DNA of 39,626 nt from Candidatus Saccharibacteria bacterium UBA6664 (GCA_002455275.1 DKKO01000003.1:98850-138475), one strand, 5' to 3'; positions 30,264 through 37,890 are shown, counted from the stretch's first letter. Numbers and translations are program-made. The notes: generated from the letters alone by a model not told the origin.

Positions 30264-31087
30264 TGCCCGTCTACCTTTTTGTCAAAATCTGTCGGCACTT
30301 CAGAGACAAATGTTGTACGTTTACCTCCGGGCAATGTCACCTCTAAACTATGCGCGTGCAGGTATAAACGCTCCGCAGCTTTTCCGTACACAGAATCGCC
30401 TGCAATGGGCGTACCGATGTATTTCATATGCACACGCAGCTGATGGGTTCGGCCGGTGGTGGGTTTCAGCTCAATCAAGCTATACGCTGCGCCACTTCTA
30501 AGCACCCTGTAGGCTGTTTGAGCGGATTTCCCGTTACTATCTACCCGAAATGTACTGGGCTTAGACGGGTCGCGTCCAATCGGCAGATCTATCAGAGCTT
30601 CAGGCTCTTTTGGTGCACCGTCAACTACCGCTATGTACGTTTTCTTGGATTTTCTATCGGCAAACTGGCGCGATAATAGGCTCGCCGTAGCCTCATTCTT
30701 CGCGCCAATCAGCACACCGGAGGTATCTCTATCAAGCCGGTGTACTATGCCAGGTCGATTAGTATCAGCATGGTAGGTGGTTTTGGGTTTGAAGAAATCG
30801 GCTACAGTAAACTCTTCGTTTACCTCGCCTTTTGAGTGAGTCAGCACGCCTACGGGCTTATCTACCACGATTACATCATCGTCTTCGTATAGAACGGGTA
30901 GCGTGTGCTCTGAGTAGTCGTTTTCTTTTGGTGGGTCAACTTGCACGTAGTCATCTTCGTCGAGTTCTTGCTTCGGAACGGTTACTACTTCGCCATTCAC
31001 CCTCACGCGACCGTCTTTAATAAACTTTTGCCACGACGAGCGTGAATATTCTGGCCAAAACTGCGCGGTGTATTGATCAAGCCTCAT
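30260..31087 (-). CDS. RluD/RluA-family pseudouridine synthase
   Basis: It isomerises uridine to pseudouridine in rRNA or tRNA. Residues 1-50 are an S4 RNA-binding domain (SRSSWQKFIKDGRVRVNGEVV). The catalytic domain contains VDKPVGVLTHSK and HRLDRDTSGVL (116-126), with catalytic Asp119, then the C-terminal LKPTTGRTHQLRVHMKYIGTPIAGD block. The 275-aa length is slightly short for RluD (about 320) but complete. Which of RluA, C or D it replaces cannot be told. It overlaps its neighbours by 4 nt on both sides, so it is translationally coupled. Confidence 0.93.
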   Translation of the reverse strand: MRLDQYTAQFWPEYSRSSWQKFIKDGRVRVNGEVVTVPKQELDEDDYVQVDPPKENDYSEHTLPVLYEDDDVIVVDKPVGVLTHSKGEVNEEFTVADFFKPKTTYHADTNRPGIVHRLDRDTSGVLIGAKNEATASLLSRQFADRKSKKTYIAVVDGAPKEPEALIDLPIGRDPSKPSTFRVDSNGKSAQTAYRVLRSGAAYSLIELKPTTGRTHQLRVHMKYIGTPIAGDSVYGKAAERLYLHAHSLEVTLPGGKRTTFVSEVPTDFDKKVDGQ

Positions 31088-31482
31088 TTTAGTATCCTGA
31101 CTTCAAGTAAGGCATCCTTTGGTGTCGTGGTGAACTGGTAGCAGTCACTTTCCGCAACTTCCTTATATACGTTTTGTATCATCTTACATTTTGATCCATC
31201 ATAAATAATTGCAATATCTGGCTCAACTACTAGGTTTCTGTCGCCCATGGTATTTTTAGGAAATATATCAATTAATTGCGAGAGGTCATTTTCTAATTTC
31301 GCTTTTGTTGAGGGGGTCGCAAAGAATTGTACGTTGTGCTTACCGTAGAAATCATCAAATTGCTGCTTGCGCATGGGGTCATATCTGTCTGTCCCGAAGG
31401 TTCTGATCTTTTTAACCAACGCGTCTAAAGTTTGGCCGTGGTCTTTAGACGATATCAGACGAATAAGTAATTGATTAGGCAT
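31084..31482 (-). CDS. Hypothetical protein, 132 aa, in the trpS operon
   Basis: No family is recognised. The protein is soluble with mixed charge; it has a start of LLIRLISSKDHGQTLDALVKKI and a C-terminal strand-rich end (DALLEVRIL). Two cysteines (SKCKM, SDCYQF) are present. There is no membrane helix. It overlaps trpS by 8 nt and the pseudouridine synthase gene by 4 nt, so it is a real translated member of the operon. Function is unknown; a role in RNA or tRNA metabolism is only suggested by context. Confidence 0.7.
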   Translation of the reverse strand: MPNQLLIRLISSKDHGQTLDALVKKIRTFGTDRYDPMRKQQFDDFYGKHNVQFFATPSTKAKLENDLSQLIDIFPKNTMGDRNLVVEPDIAIIYDGSKCKMIQNVYKEVAESDCYQFTTTPKDALLEVRILK

Positions 31483-32515
31483 CTTTTCTTCTTAGGCCAA
31501 CTGCTTGCTGTACTTTAAGCAAGGTAGCATTTGCTTGAGCATTCATAGCTATTTCAGATGATTCAAGCTTTGCCATCACGCTGCCATTGTCGATAGCCGC
31601 GAGCCTAGCTTGAAAATCTTGCAAAAATGCTTGCATCTCTTCTGCCACTACTTTTTTGAATACGCCATATTGCGATTCTCCGGCAAATTCAGCGGCAACT
31701 TCTTCCACAGGCTTACCCCGAAGTAGCGCTAAAATATCAAGCAAGTTACTTATACCTGGTTGATTTGCCGGGTCGTATGCGACGTTTGCTTTATCATCGG
31801 TTGTTGCGCTCATGATTTTCTTTACCGCTTCGGCAGGGTCGTCACCGAGGAATATAACACCTTTGCCGGTGTCATCGCTCTTGCTCATCTTTTTGGTTGG
31901 CGTAACCAAATCCATAATACGCAACCCCTGGTCTTTGCCGAAGAACTCGTGTTGCTTAGCGACTGGCTCTGGCACAACAAACAGTTCGCCAAAGCGGCTA
32001 TTCATACGCTCAGCAATATCGCGGCCATACTCAAGATGCTGAGTTTGGTCGTCGCCAACAGGTACGTAGCTTGCGCCGTACAGCAGGTAGTCTGCCGCCA
32101 TGAGCACAGGATAGTTAAATAAACCAACACTCACACGATCTGAGCTTAATTTGGTTGATTTATCCTTGAACTGCGTCATGCGGCTCATCTCACCAAAACC
32201 TGTAAAACAGTCAAGTATCCAGGTCAGTTCACTGTGCGCAGACACATAGCTCTGGCGGTACAGATAGATTTCTGGGTTATCAAGTGGCAAACCGGCTGCC
32301 ACAAATAAGCGCGCAGTATGGATGATTTGGTCATACAAGTCACTATGATCTATGGGCGTAGTAAAGCTATGAAGGTCCGGGATAAACATATTCACCTGAA
32401 ATTCATCGGATTTTTGCTTAGCCATGTCTATAATTGGCAGCATAGCCCCAAAGTAGTTGCCTATATGAAGGTCATTATTTGCCCGTAGGCCCGTTAAGAT
32501 CACCGGTTTACTCAT
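31475..32515 (-). CDS. trpS: Tryptophanyl-tRNA synthetase
   Basis: It charges tRNA-Trp. Class I signatures are HIGN (17-20, the HIGH motif) and KMSKS (209-213). GDDQTQHLEYGRDIAERMN and SDRVSVGLFNYPVLMAADYLLY are typical of bacterial TrpRS. The length of 346 aa is normal. A TACAAT -10 (32524-32529) lies 8 nt before the ATG with no SD, so a leaderless message is predicted; the terminator of the ribosomal operon directly precedes it. It leads trpS-unknown-pseudouridine synthase-holB. Confidence 0.96.
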   Translation of the reverse strand: MSKPVILTGLRANNDLHIGNYFGAMLPIIDMAKQKSDEFQVNMFIPDLHSFTTPIDHSDLYDQIIHTARLFVAAGLPLDNPEIYLYRQSYVSAHSELTWILDCFTGFGEMSRMTQFKDKSTKLSSDRVSVGLFNYPVLMAADYLLYGASYVPVGDDQTQHLEYGRDIAERMNSRFGELFVVPEPVAKQHEFFGKDQGLRIMDLVTPTKKMSKSDDTGKGVIFLGDDPAEAVKKIMSATTDDKANVAYDPANQPGISNLLDILALLRGKPVEEVAAEFAGESQYGVFKKVVAEEMQAFLQDFQARLAAIDNGSVMAKLESSEIAMNAQANATLLKVQQAVGLRRKDA

Positions 32516-32530
32516 TACTACTCATTGTAA

Positions 32531-32559
32531 AGCAAAACTCTCTGTTTTCACAGAGAGTT
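32531..32559 (-). terminator. Terminator of the infA-rpsI operon
   Basis: On minus, AACTCTCTG (32551-32559) pairs with CAGAGAGTT (32536-32544) over a 6-nt loop; a short T-rich tail follows. The -35 position of trpS lies within it. Confidence 0.8.
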
Positions 32560-32580
32560 GATTGCTTGTCGCTAGAAAGA

Positions 32581-32979
32581 CTAACGCTTTGAGTATTGCT
32601 CGCGCTTACGTGCACTGCGAAGACCGTATTTCTTACGCTCTTTCTCTCGTGGGTCACGCTTGAGGAAGGTAGCCTTCTTCAAAGTGCTTCGAAGATCGCT
32701 GTGCTCTACGGTAAGTGCTTTTGCGATAGCAAGCTTGATTGCGTCTACTTGACCACTTAAGCCACCGCCGCTCACGCGAATCGTAATATCAAACTCTTTT
32801 TGCTTGTTCACAAGCGCTAGAGGATCAGTTACTTCGGCGAGTAGGGTGCTGTTGCCACTTAGGTACTCGGCTGCAGGCTTATCGTTAATAGTAACGTTAC
32901 CCTTACCTTTGTACAGGCGAGCTCGGGCAGTAGCGCTTTTGCGTCGGCCGAGGCCGTAGGCGTATTTTGCTTCAGCCAT
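32581..32979 (-). CDS. rpsI: 30S ribosomal protein S9
   Basis: S9 contacts tRNA in the P site with its C-terminal tail. The 132-aa product has YAYGLGRRKSATARARLYKGKGNVTIN, VSGGGLSGQVDAIKLAIAKAL and the basic C terminus LKRDPREKERKKYGLRSARKREQYSKR ending in the conserved KR. The length is normal. It follows rplM with a 1-nt gap, the standard L13-S9 pair, and is the last gene of the operon. Confidence 0.97.
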   Translation of the reverse strand: MAEAKYAYGLGRRKSATARARLYKGKGNVTINDKPAAEYLSGNSTLLAEVTDPLALVNKQKEFDITIRVSGGGLSGQVDAIKLAIAKALTVEHSDLRSTLKKATFLKRDPREKERKKYGLRSARKREQYSKR

Positions 32980-32980
32980 A

Positions 32981-33415
32981 TTACTTTACCTCTACTTTCT
33001 CTGGAGTTTGTGCAGTGTGGGCATGTTCGCTACCAGGAAATACCTTGAGGCGTTGCATGCGGTCTGCTGAAAGCTTGTTCTTTGGAAGCATTCCCTTTAC
33101 AGCGTTTTCAATGATTCGCTCTGGGAAGTGTTCACGAACTTCTTTTAGGCTAGCGTCTTTGATACCACCTGGGAAGCCACTGTGACGGTAGTATGTCTTT
33201 GCTTCTTCCTTGTTACCGGTTACCGGCACTTCAGCTGCGTTGATTACTACAACATAGTCACCACCATCAACGTGAGGGGTAAAGGTAGGTTTGTACTTAC
33301 CAATTAAGTATTTTGCAATTTCGCTTGAAAGTCGACCAAGTGGTAGATCTTTCGCGTCAATCAGAATCCAGCGGCGAGAAACATCAGCAGGCTTCTGTGA
33401 AAATGTCTTAGCCAT
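32981..33415 (-). CDS. rplM: 50S ribosomal protein L13
   Basis: L13 is an early assembly protein. The 144-aa product has RRWILIDAKDLPLGRLSSEIAKYLIGKYKPTF, GDYVVVINA, then the KTYYRHSGFPGGIKD block and AVKGMLPKNKLSADRMQRLKVFPGSEHAH. The length is normal. Its ATG overlaps the rplQ stop by one nt (TAATG), so translation is coupled. Confidence 0.97.
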   Translation of the reverse strand: MAKTFSQKPADVSRRWILIDAKDLPLGRLSSEIAKYLIGKYKPTFTPHVDGGDYVVVINAAEVPVTGNKEEAKTYYRHSGFPGGIKDASLKEVREHFPERIIENAVKGMLPKNKLSADRMQRLKVFPGSEHAHTAQTPEKVEVK

Positions 33416-33801
33416 TACTTTGTCTCCTTTCCGGCTGGTTTGAGCTCGTCTACAAAACTAATGGTTGCCATTTGCGTGCCATCGCCCTTGCGTACTCGAG
33501 TGCGAACCACGCGTACGTGTCCACTAGTACGGCCCTTTAGCTGTGGAGCAATCTCGTCAACAAGCTTGAAGGCTGCAGACTGGGTAGATAGCCCAGCGAT
33601 TACCATACGACGGTTCGCAAGATCGCCTCGTTTAGCTTTGGTGATAAGCTTTTCAATGTAACGTACAAGTTCTTTCGCTTTTGGATGCGTGGTTTCAATC
33701 TTGCCGTGTTCAACAAGACTGGTTGCCAAGCCTTTTACCAGCGCTCGACGTTGGTCACGCTCGCGACCGAACTTGCGTCCTTTATATCCGTGTCGATGCA
33801 T
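33415..33801 (-). CDS. rplQ: 50S ribosomal protein L17
   Basis: L17 surrounds the exit tunnel. The N terminus MHRHGYKGRKFGRERDQRRALVKGLATSLVEHGKIETTHPKAKEL matches the family, and the C-terminal part ends in GRTSGHVRVVRTRVRKGDGTQMATISFVD. The length of 128 aa is typical. It lies 3 nt after rpoA and overlaps rplM by 1 nt. Confidence 0.97.
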   Translation of the reverse strand: MHRHGYKGRKFGRERDQRRALVKGLATSLVEHGKIETTHPKAKELVRYIEKLITKAKRGDLANRRMVIAGLSTQSAAFKLVDEIAPQLKGRTSGHVRVVRTRVRKGDGTQMATISFVDELKPAGKETK

Positions 33802-33804
33802 ACT

Positions 33805-34728
33805 CTATAGCTCCAACTCCGCCAACTTGTCTTTTACTTCGTCAAGCGCTTTGCTGCCAAAACCTTTTAGCTCACGCAAGTCTTGTTCAGAAAGCGTTAC
33901 TAGGTCGTGCACAGTGCGAATGTCGTTGTTTACCAAGGCGTTCGCGGTGCGAGCGCTGAGGTTCAAGTCTTCTATTGGCGTGTTAAGTTCGTTTGCTTCT
34001 TCGTCGTCTGACTGACCAAGCGCAGGTGCAGCTTCAACAGTAGTACTACCAGATAGTGCAGTGTATTGGTTTACCAAGATAGCCGCAGCCTCTTCGAAGG
34101 CTTCACGTGGAGTGATAGTGCCATCAGTATCGATAGTGATACGAAGCTTGTCTAGGTTGGTTTCTTGACCAACACGAGTTGGGTCAACCTTGTAGCGCAC
34201 ACGAAGCACCGGGCTGAATACAGCATCTAGGGCAATCATGTCACTGTGAAGGCGTGAGGTAGATGAATCTTCAATAGTACGGTAACCGCGACCTGATTCG
34301 ACCACCAAGTCCATAACCACTGACTTCTTAGGGTCATCAATAGTAGCAATAATCTGCTTTGGGTTAACGATCTCTACGTCAGCAGTCGATTTGATATCGC
34401 TTGCAAGAATTGGGCCTGCGCCCTTTTTCTCGAGGCGAAGCTCTACTGGCTCATCGGTGTGTACTTTGACGCGAACGTTCTTTAGATTTAGCATAATGTC
34501 TACTACGTCTTCTTTCACACCAGGAATGGTGGTGAATTCGTGGGTAGCACCTTCAACGCGGAATGCTACCACTGCACCACCACGGATGCTTGAAAGTAGA
34601 ACACGTCGAATGCTGTTGCCTAGAGTGTTACCGTAGCTAGCCTGCAATGGCTCTACAGTAAAGGTTGCGCTCACGCTAGAGTGCTCGTCGATACCAGCGA
34701 GAGCAGGATTGTGAATGGCTTTTGTCAT
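33805..34728 (-). CDS. rpoA: RNA polymerase alpha subunit
   Basis: Alpha dimerises to nucleate RNA polymerase and contacts upstream promoter DNA and activators. Residues 1-235 are the N-terminal domain (FTVEPLQASYGNTLGNSIRRVLLSSI, IDTDGTITPREAFEEAAAILVNQ). After a linker with an acidic run (SDDEEANE), residues 245-307 are the C-terminal domain (PIEDLNLSARTANALVNNDIRTVHDLVTLSEQDLRELKGFGSKAL). It is complete at 307 aa. The intact C-terminal domain implies that UP-element and activator contacts exist. The gene lies in the usual S13-S11-S4-alpha-L17 order. Confidence 0.97.
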   Translation of the reverse strand: MTKAIHNPALAGIDEHSSVSATFTVEPLQASYGNTLGNSIRRVLLSSIRGGAVVAFRVEGATHEFTTIPGVKEDVVDIMLNLKNVRVKVHTDEPVELRLEKKGAGPILASDIKSTADVEIVNPKQIIATIDDPKKSVVMDLVVESGRGYRTIEDSSTSRLHSDMIALDAVFSPVLRVRYKVDPTRVGQETNLDKLRITIDTDGTITPREAFEEAAAILVNQYTALSGSTTVEAAPALGQSDDEEANELNTPIEDLNLSARTANALVNNDIRTVHDLVTLSEQDLRELKGFGSKALDEVKDKLAELEL

Positions 34729-34746
34729 AGTTATATTCTCCTTAGC

Positions 34747-35364
34747 TTAGCGTGAGTAGTACTCAACAATTAATTGTTCATTGATGTCTGCTTCGGCTTC
34801 TTCTCGCTTAGGCAAACCAGTTATTTCAATTTTAAGCTTTTTAACATCGGTTTTTAGCCAGCTTAGTGGGCCTTGGATTGAGTTGGCAACCACATCATCT
34901 ATTTGAGCGAAGTAACCACTTTTTGCACTTTTTGGGCGAACAGTAATTACATCACCTGGCTTCAAACGGATAGAAGGAATGTCGACGCGTCGGTCGTTTA
35001 GCATGAAGTGACCGTGACCAACAAGCTGACGAGCAGCGCGACGACTTGTAGCGAGACCAGATCGGTACACTGCGTTGTCGATGCGAAGCTCTAGTAGCTG
35101 AAGGAGGTTTTCACCAGCCAAACCATTGCGTGCTGAGGCTTCTTTCATTAATTTAGCGAATTGGCGTTCAAGTAGGCCGTACAAGCGGCGAACCTTTTGC
35201 TTTTCGCGTAGCTGAATCTGGTAAAGGCTTGGCTTGCTTTGGCGTGAACCAGAGTGTTGGCCTGGAATACCAGGTTTTTTAACAAGAATCTTGTGTGCTT
35301 TTGGATGCAGCGCGTAGCCTTCTCGGCGGCTCTGCTTCACAATTGGCGAAGTATCACGTGCCAT
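34747..35364 (-). CDS. rpsD: 30S ribosomal protein S4, cysteine-free form
   Basis: S4 initiates 30S assembly. The 205-aa product has the S4 RNA-binding domain (LELRIDNAVYRSGLATSRRAARQLVGHGHFMLNDRRVDIPS) and the C-terminal EQLIVEYYSR. The N-terminal region (DTSPIVKQSRREGYALHPK) has no cysteines where zinc-binding S4 proteins carry CxxC-type ligands, so this is the C-minus type. The AAGGAGGG SD site lies 7 nt before the ATG, close to the rpsK stop. Confidence 0.96.
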   Translation of the reverse strand: MARDTSPIVKQSRREGYALHPKAHKILVKKPGIPGQHSGSRQSKPSLYQIQLREKQKVRRLYGLLERQFAKLMKEASARNGLAGENLLQLLELRIDNAVYRSGLATSRRAARQLVGHGHFMLNDRRVDIPSIRLKPGDVITVRPKSAKSGYFAQIDDVVANSIQGPLSWLKTDVKKLKIEITGLPKREEAEADINEQLIVEYYSR

Positions 35365-35367
35365 ATG

Positions 35368-35784
35368 CTAGACCCTCCTTGCCTTTCGTGCTCGGGTGCC
35401 ACCGTGAGGAACACCTGTTACATCTTTAATGCTATCTACTTGAATATCGTAGTTGGTAAGCGCTCTTACCGCAGAATCGCGACCTAGGCCTACACCTTTT
35501 ACGAATACATCTACTGATTTGGTGCCGTGAAGGCTTTTTACCATTTCAGCGGCTTTTTCCGCGGCAACCTGAGCTGCATATGCGGTACCTTTCTTGCTTC
35601 CACGGAAGCCACATGCGCCGGCACTAGAGGCACACAGTACGGCACCCTTCTTGTCGGTAAAGGTAATAATGGTGTTGTTAAATGATGCTTGAATGTGCAT
35701 CTGCCCAGCAGGAACTGAGCGGCGTTGTTTTTTACGAGTCGATGCAGGCTTTGCTGCAGGCGTCGTAGTAGTTGCTTCTGCCAT
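35368..35784 (-). CDS. rpsK: 30S ribosomal protein S11
   Basis: S11 lines the mRNA exit and E-site platform. The 138-aa product has a 20-residue Ala/Thr/Lys extension, then the core GQMHIQASFNNTIITFTDKKGAVLCASSAGACGFRGSKKGTAYAAQVAAEKAAE, VDVFVKGVGLGRDSAVRAL and the terminal TGVPHGGTRARKARRV. The length is slightly above average through the extension. It lies 15 nt behind rpsM with an AAGGAG-type SD. Confidence 0.97.
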   Translation of the reverse strand: MAEATTTTPAAKPASTRKKQRRSVPAGQMHIQASFNNTIITFTDKKGAVLCASSAGACGFRGSKKGTAYAAQVAAEKAAEMVKSLHGTKSVDVFVKGVGLGRDSAVRALTNYDIQVDSIKDVTGVPHGGTRARKARRV

Positions 35785-35799
35785 ATCTCATGCTCCTTT

Positions 35800-36186
35800 C
35801 TAGGTTTTACTTGCTGCTTTAGGTTGTGTACCACCAACGGCAACAGCGCGTCCCTTACGAGTTCGTGCGTTCGTACGTGTGCGCTGACCATTAACTGGCA
35901 AACCAGCCTTGTGGCGTAGGCCACGGTAGGCGTTGATATCTTTTAGTCGTTTAATATTGTTTGTTACGAGACGTTGGAGATCGCCTTCGACGGTGTAATT
36001 TTTATCAATTACTTCTCGAAGTCGTTGTTCTTCAGCCTCGGTGAGATCTTTCACCCGAGTGGTCGGCTCTATATTTGCCGCCGCAAGGATGTCTCGAGAG
36101 TGCTTTTTGCCAATACCATAAATATAGGTAAGAGCGATATGCACTTGCTTTTCTGATGGGATCGTAACCCCAGCAATTCGAGCCAT
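35800..36186 (-). CDS. rpsM: 30S ribosomal protein S13
   Basis: S13 forms bridges to the large subunit from the head. The 128-aa product starts MARIAGVTIPSEKQVHIALTYIYGIGKKHS and contains YRGLRHKAGLPVNGQRTRTNARTRKG, both hallmark blocks. The basic C-terminal tail is intact. It starts 2 nt after the rpmJ stop. Confidence 0.97.
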   Translation of the reverse strand: MARIAGVTIPSEKQVHIALTYIYGIGKKHSRDILAAANIEPTTRVKDLTEAEEQRLREVIDKNYTVEGDLQRLVTNNIKRLKDINAYRGLRHKAGLPVNGQRTRTNARTRKGRAVAVGGTQPKAASKT

Positions 36187-36188
36187 GC

Positions 36189-36305
36189 TTAACCCTGCCT
36201 TTGCTTATTCTTAGGTTTCTTCTTGTTGATAACACGTAGGCGACCTTTACGGCGCACTAGCTGGTCATCTGGACTGATTTTCTTTACGCTCGCACGAACT
36301 TTCAT
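36189..36305 (-). CDS. rpmJ: 50S ribosomal protein L36, cysteine-free
   Basis: Reading minus from the ATG at 36303-36305 gives a 38-aa protein: MKVRASVKKISPDDQLVRR, then KGRLRVINKKKPKNKQRQG. Start, length and the KHKQRQG-like end are diagnostic for L36. The usual zinc ligands (CxxC, Cys and His) are replaced: SPDD stands where CRNC is normal, and VINKK where VIC is normal. It is therefore the zinc-independent form. It lies between infA and rpsM, its standard position. An AAAGGA lies about 14 nt upstream, and a GGTAG-TAAA-CTACC hairpin sits in the infA-rpmJ gap (36338-36351). Confidence 0.95.
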   Translation of the reverse strand: MKVRASVKKISPDDQLVRRKGRLRVINKKKPKNKQRQG

Positions 36306-36359
36306 GAGCTACTAAAAAATCCTTTCCGTTATTTAATGGTAGTAAACTACCGGTTACTA

Positions 36360-36608
36360 TTACGCGGCAACCTGTGAAGGTCGCTCGTCTCGCAGGCGGA
36401 AGCTAATTCGTCCCTTCGTGAGATCGTAAGGGGTCATCTCAACTTCTACCTTATCGCCCGGTACCAAACGGATGTAATGCTTGCGCATTTTACCGCTGAT
36501 GTGGGCAATAATACTATGGCCATTCTCAAGTTCAACCTTAAATTGCGTATTAGGCAGTGCTTCCACCACCGTTCCGGTCATCTTGATTACTTCCTTTTGA
36601 CTCGCCAT
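36360..36608 (-). CDS. infA: Translation initiation factor IF-1
   Basis: IF-1 occupies the A site during initiation. The 82-aa product has the OB-fold pattern VIKMTGTVVEALPNTQFKVELENGHSIIAHISGKMRKHYIRLVPGDKVEVEMTPYDLTKGRISFRL, almost identical to the family core. The gene leads the operon. A TTTACG-17-TATAAT promoter ends 15 nt before the ATG, giving a leader of about 9 nt without an SD. Confidence 0.97.
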   Translation of the reverse strand: MASQKEVIKMTGTVVEALPNTQFKVELENGHSIIAHISGKMRKHYIRLVPGDKVEVEMTPYDLTKGRISFRLRDERPSQVAA

Positions 36609-36623
36609 AAATTACAGTAGTCC

Positions 36624-36652
36624 ATTATACATCAAATGTTGGCGTTCGTAAA
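36624..36652 (-). promoter_or_regulatory. infA operon promoter
   Basis: Minus strand: TTTACG (36647-36652), 17-nt spacer, TATAAT (36624-36629). Predicted start near 36617. It drives infA through rpsI. Confidence 0.75.
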
Positions 36653-36749
36653 GCGATTTACAAGAGATTCCACGTGATTCTACCAATCCGTGAAATTTGA
36701 CTAAATTGTTAATAATTATTGTATCGAAAAGACGGCTTTCGTCAAGTGC

Positions 36750-36783
36750 TATACTATAATTCAGAGTTCGAGATGAAAAGGAG
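36750..36783 (+). promoter_or_regulatory. Promoter and SD of the 54-aa gene
   Basis: TGC-TATACT (36750-36755) overlaps a second hexamer TATAAT (36755-36760); no good -35 is seen. AAAAGGAG (36776-36783) is a consensus SD 5 nt before the ATG at 36789. Confidence 0.6.
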
Positions 36784-36788
36784 TTCAC

Positions 36789-36953
36789 ATGCTTTCTCCA
36801 CAGCTGAGCGGCAAACCTGCACCACCCACACCTCCACTCAACCCCTTCGCATCGCGTCGTCCCCAAGAGCGACGTGATCCGCGCCAACTGCCAGACCCAC
36901 ATGCTGGGTTCACAGACTCGCTTCGAAGAGGGGGACAATCACCTCAGAGGTGA
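36789..36953 (+). CDS. Small Pro/Arg-rich protein, 54 aa
   Basis: Translation from the ATG gives MLSPQLSGKPAPPTPPLNPF, followed by a basic second half (ASRRPQERRDPRQLPDPHAG, then FTDSLRRGGQSPQR) and a TGA stop. It has no cysteine, no membrane helix and a very high Pro+Arg content, so it is probably disordered. A near-perfect SD at ideal spacing, promoter hexamers and a strong terminator just beyond the stop argue that it is real. It is the only plus-strand gene in the last 12 kb. Function is unknown; it could bind nucleic acid or act as a small regulator. Confidence 0.62.
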   Translation: MLSPQLSGKPAPPTPPLNPFASRRPQERRDPRQLPDPHAGFTDSLRRGGQSPQR

Positions 36954-36974
36954 TGATTCTGCCGCCGGCACGAC

Positions 36975-37024
36975 GAAGGCCGCCGAAGACTACGGTCTCC
37001 GCGCACCCGTCTCCGGCGGCCTTC
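36975..37024. terminator. Large hairpin between the 54-aa gene and sortase
   Basis: GAAGGCCGCCG (36975-36985) pairs with CGGCGGCCTTC (37014-37024), extended inside by AGAC/GTCT after one mismatch. On plus the tail is AATTTCTAGC. It separates two convergent genes. Confidence 0.8.
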
Positions 37025-37033
37025 AATTTCTAG

Positions 37034-37726
37034 CTATTTCTTTACAGCTACTGCGCGTAGCATGATTCGTCGGTCGAACTGTTGGTACCGTGGCACCCAT
37101 TTACCATCACAGGTAATGAGGTTCAAACCTTCCTTGCTTGGATCGGCTGAATACATCATGCGGCGCATGCCGCTGTCGTTTACTTCTTCAAGTGGCATGC
37201 TAATATTGTCGTACACGGCGTAGGTGAGTACTTTGCCGTCGCCACGCTCTAGAATAATTTCATCGCCCTTCTTTAGGGTTTTTAACTGCGCAAACACGCC
37301 ATCACGGGCTACGCCACCGTTGTGACCATCTATCAGCACAGCACCCGTGCCCGTGCCAGGGGTCATGCTCTTGGTATACCAAGCCACATCGCTGATATTT
37401 GCTGGTACGTCGAGCATGCCTTCACGGGTTAAGCCAACTTGCATAACACGAGTTTTCTCAACGCGTAACTTTGGAATGCTAAGGTATCGCGGCTCGTACG
37501 GCTTCACGATGTGTGAATCTATCATTTTTTGTGAGACTTTGCTTTCATCCACGCCAGGATCTGCCGACGCAATAGCAGGCAAAGCAATCGGCGGCTGTTC
37601 ACCGGTCATATACCAACGGTAGCCAAAGTACATGAAAACAGCTGCCATAACTAGTAGCAACAGTACGACAATCCAGCGCACTACATGAAAATCAATCTTG
37701 TGTTGTATCTCTAACCCTGTAGCCAT
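37034..37726 (-). CDS. Sortase (class E/F-like)
   Basis: Sortases attach surface proteins or assemble pili by transpeptidation. The 230-aa protein has a membrane helix at residues 16-36, then the beta-barrel with DGHNGG (catalytic His135), LITCDGKW (nucleophile Cys206) and QQFDRRIMLRA (Arg219/220). The YLSIPKLRVEKTRVMQVG strand is also typical. The class is inferred from length and the TC-D context. No LPxTG-like substrate is visible in the window. It lies between secY and infA, the place usually held by adk and map. No SD is obvious; TATAAT is at 37751-37756. Confidence 0.92.
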   Translation of the reverse strand: MATGLEIQHKIDFHVVRWIVVLLLLVMAAVFMYFGYRWYMTGEQPPIALPAIASADPGVDESKVSQKMIDSHIVKPYEPRYLSIPKLRVEKTRVMQVGLTREGMLDVPANISDVAWYTKSMTPGTGTGAVLIDGHNGGVARDGVFAQLKTLKKGDEIILERGDGKVLTYAVYDNISMPLEEVNDSGMRRMMYSADPSKEGLNLITCDGKWVPRYQQFDRRIMLRAVAVKK

Positions 37727-37791
37727 GTTTATTTGCTCTTGAAGCTTATGATTATAGTATCATTCGCAAATTACGATTGCAAGCAAAATCT

Positions 37792-37881
37792 ACTTATAAT
37801 CGTACCGGCTTCGCGCGCACGTAGGATTACAAGTTCTTACTTATGATCATACCGGGACAAGCCGCGCACGTAGGATTACAA
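37792..37881. repeat. Tandem imperfect repeat downstream of secY
   Basis: Two copies of about 42 nt (37792-37832 and 37839-37881) share ACTTAT-ATC-TACCGG at one end and an identical 19-bp block, CGCGCACGTAGGATTACAA (37814-37832 and 37863-37881), at the other; the period is 49 nt. The second copy can pair with the secY 3' end: GATTACAAA (37874-37882) with TTTGTAATC (37894-37902). I see no gene in 37757-37890. Confidence 0.75.
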
Positions 37882-37890
37882 ACAGCTTCG

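Noticed and set aside
37792..37881. CRISPR-like repeat pair
   Set aside because: Only two imperfect copies, no palindromic repeat with unique spacers of constant size, and no cas genes.
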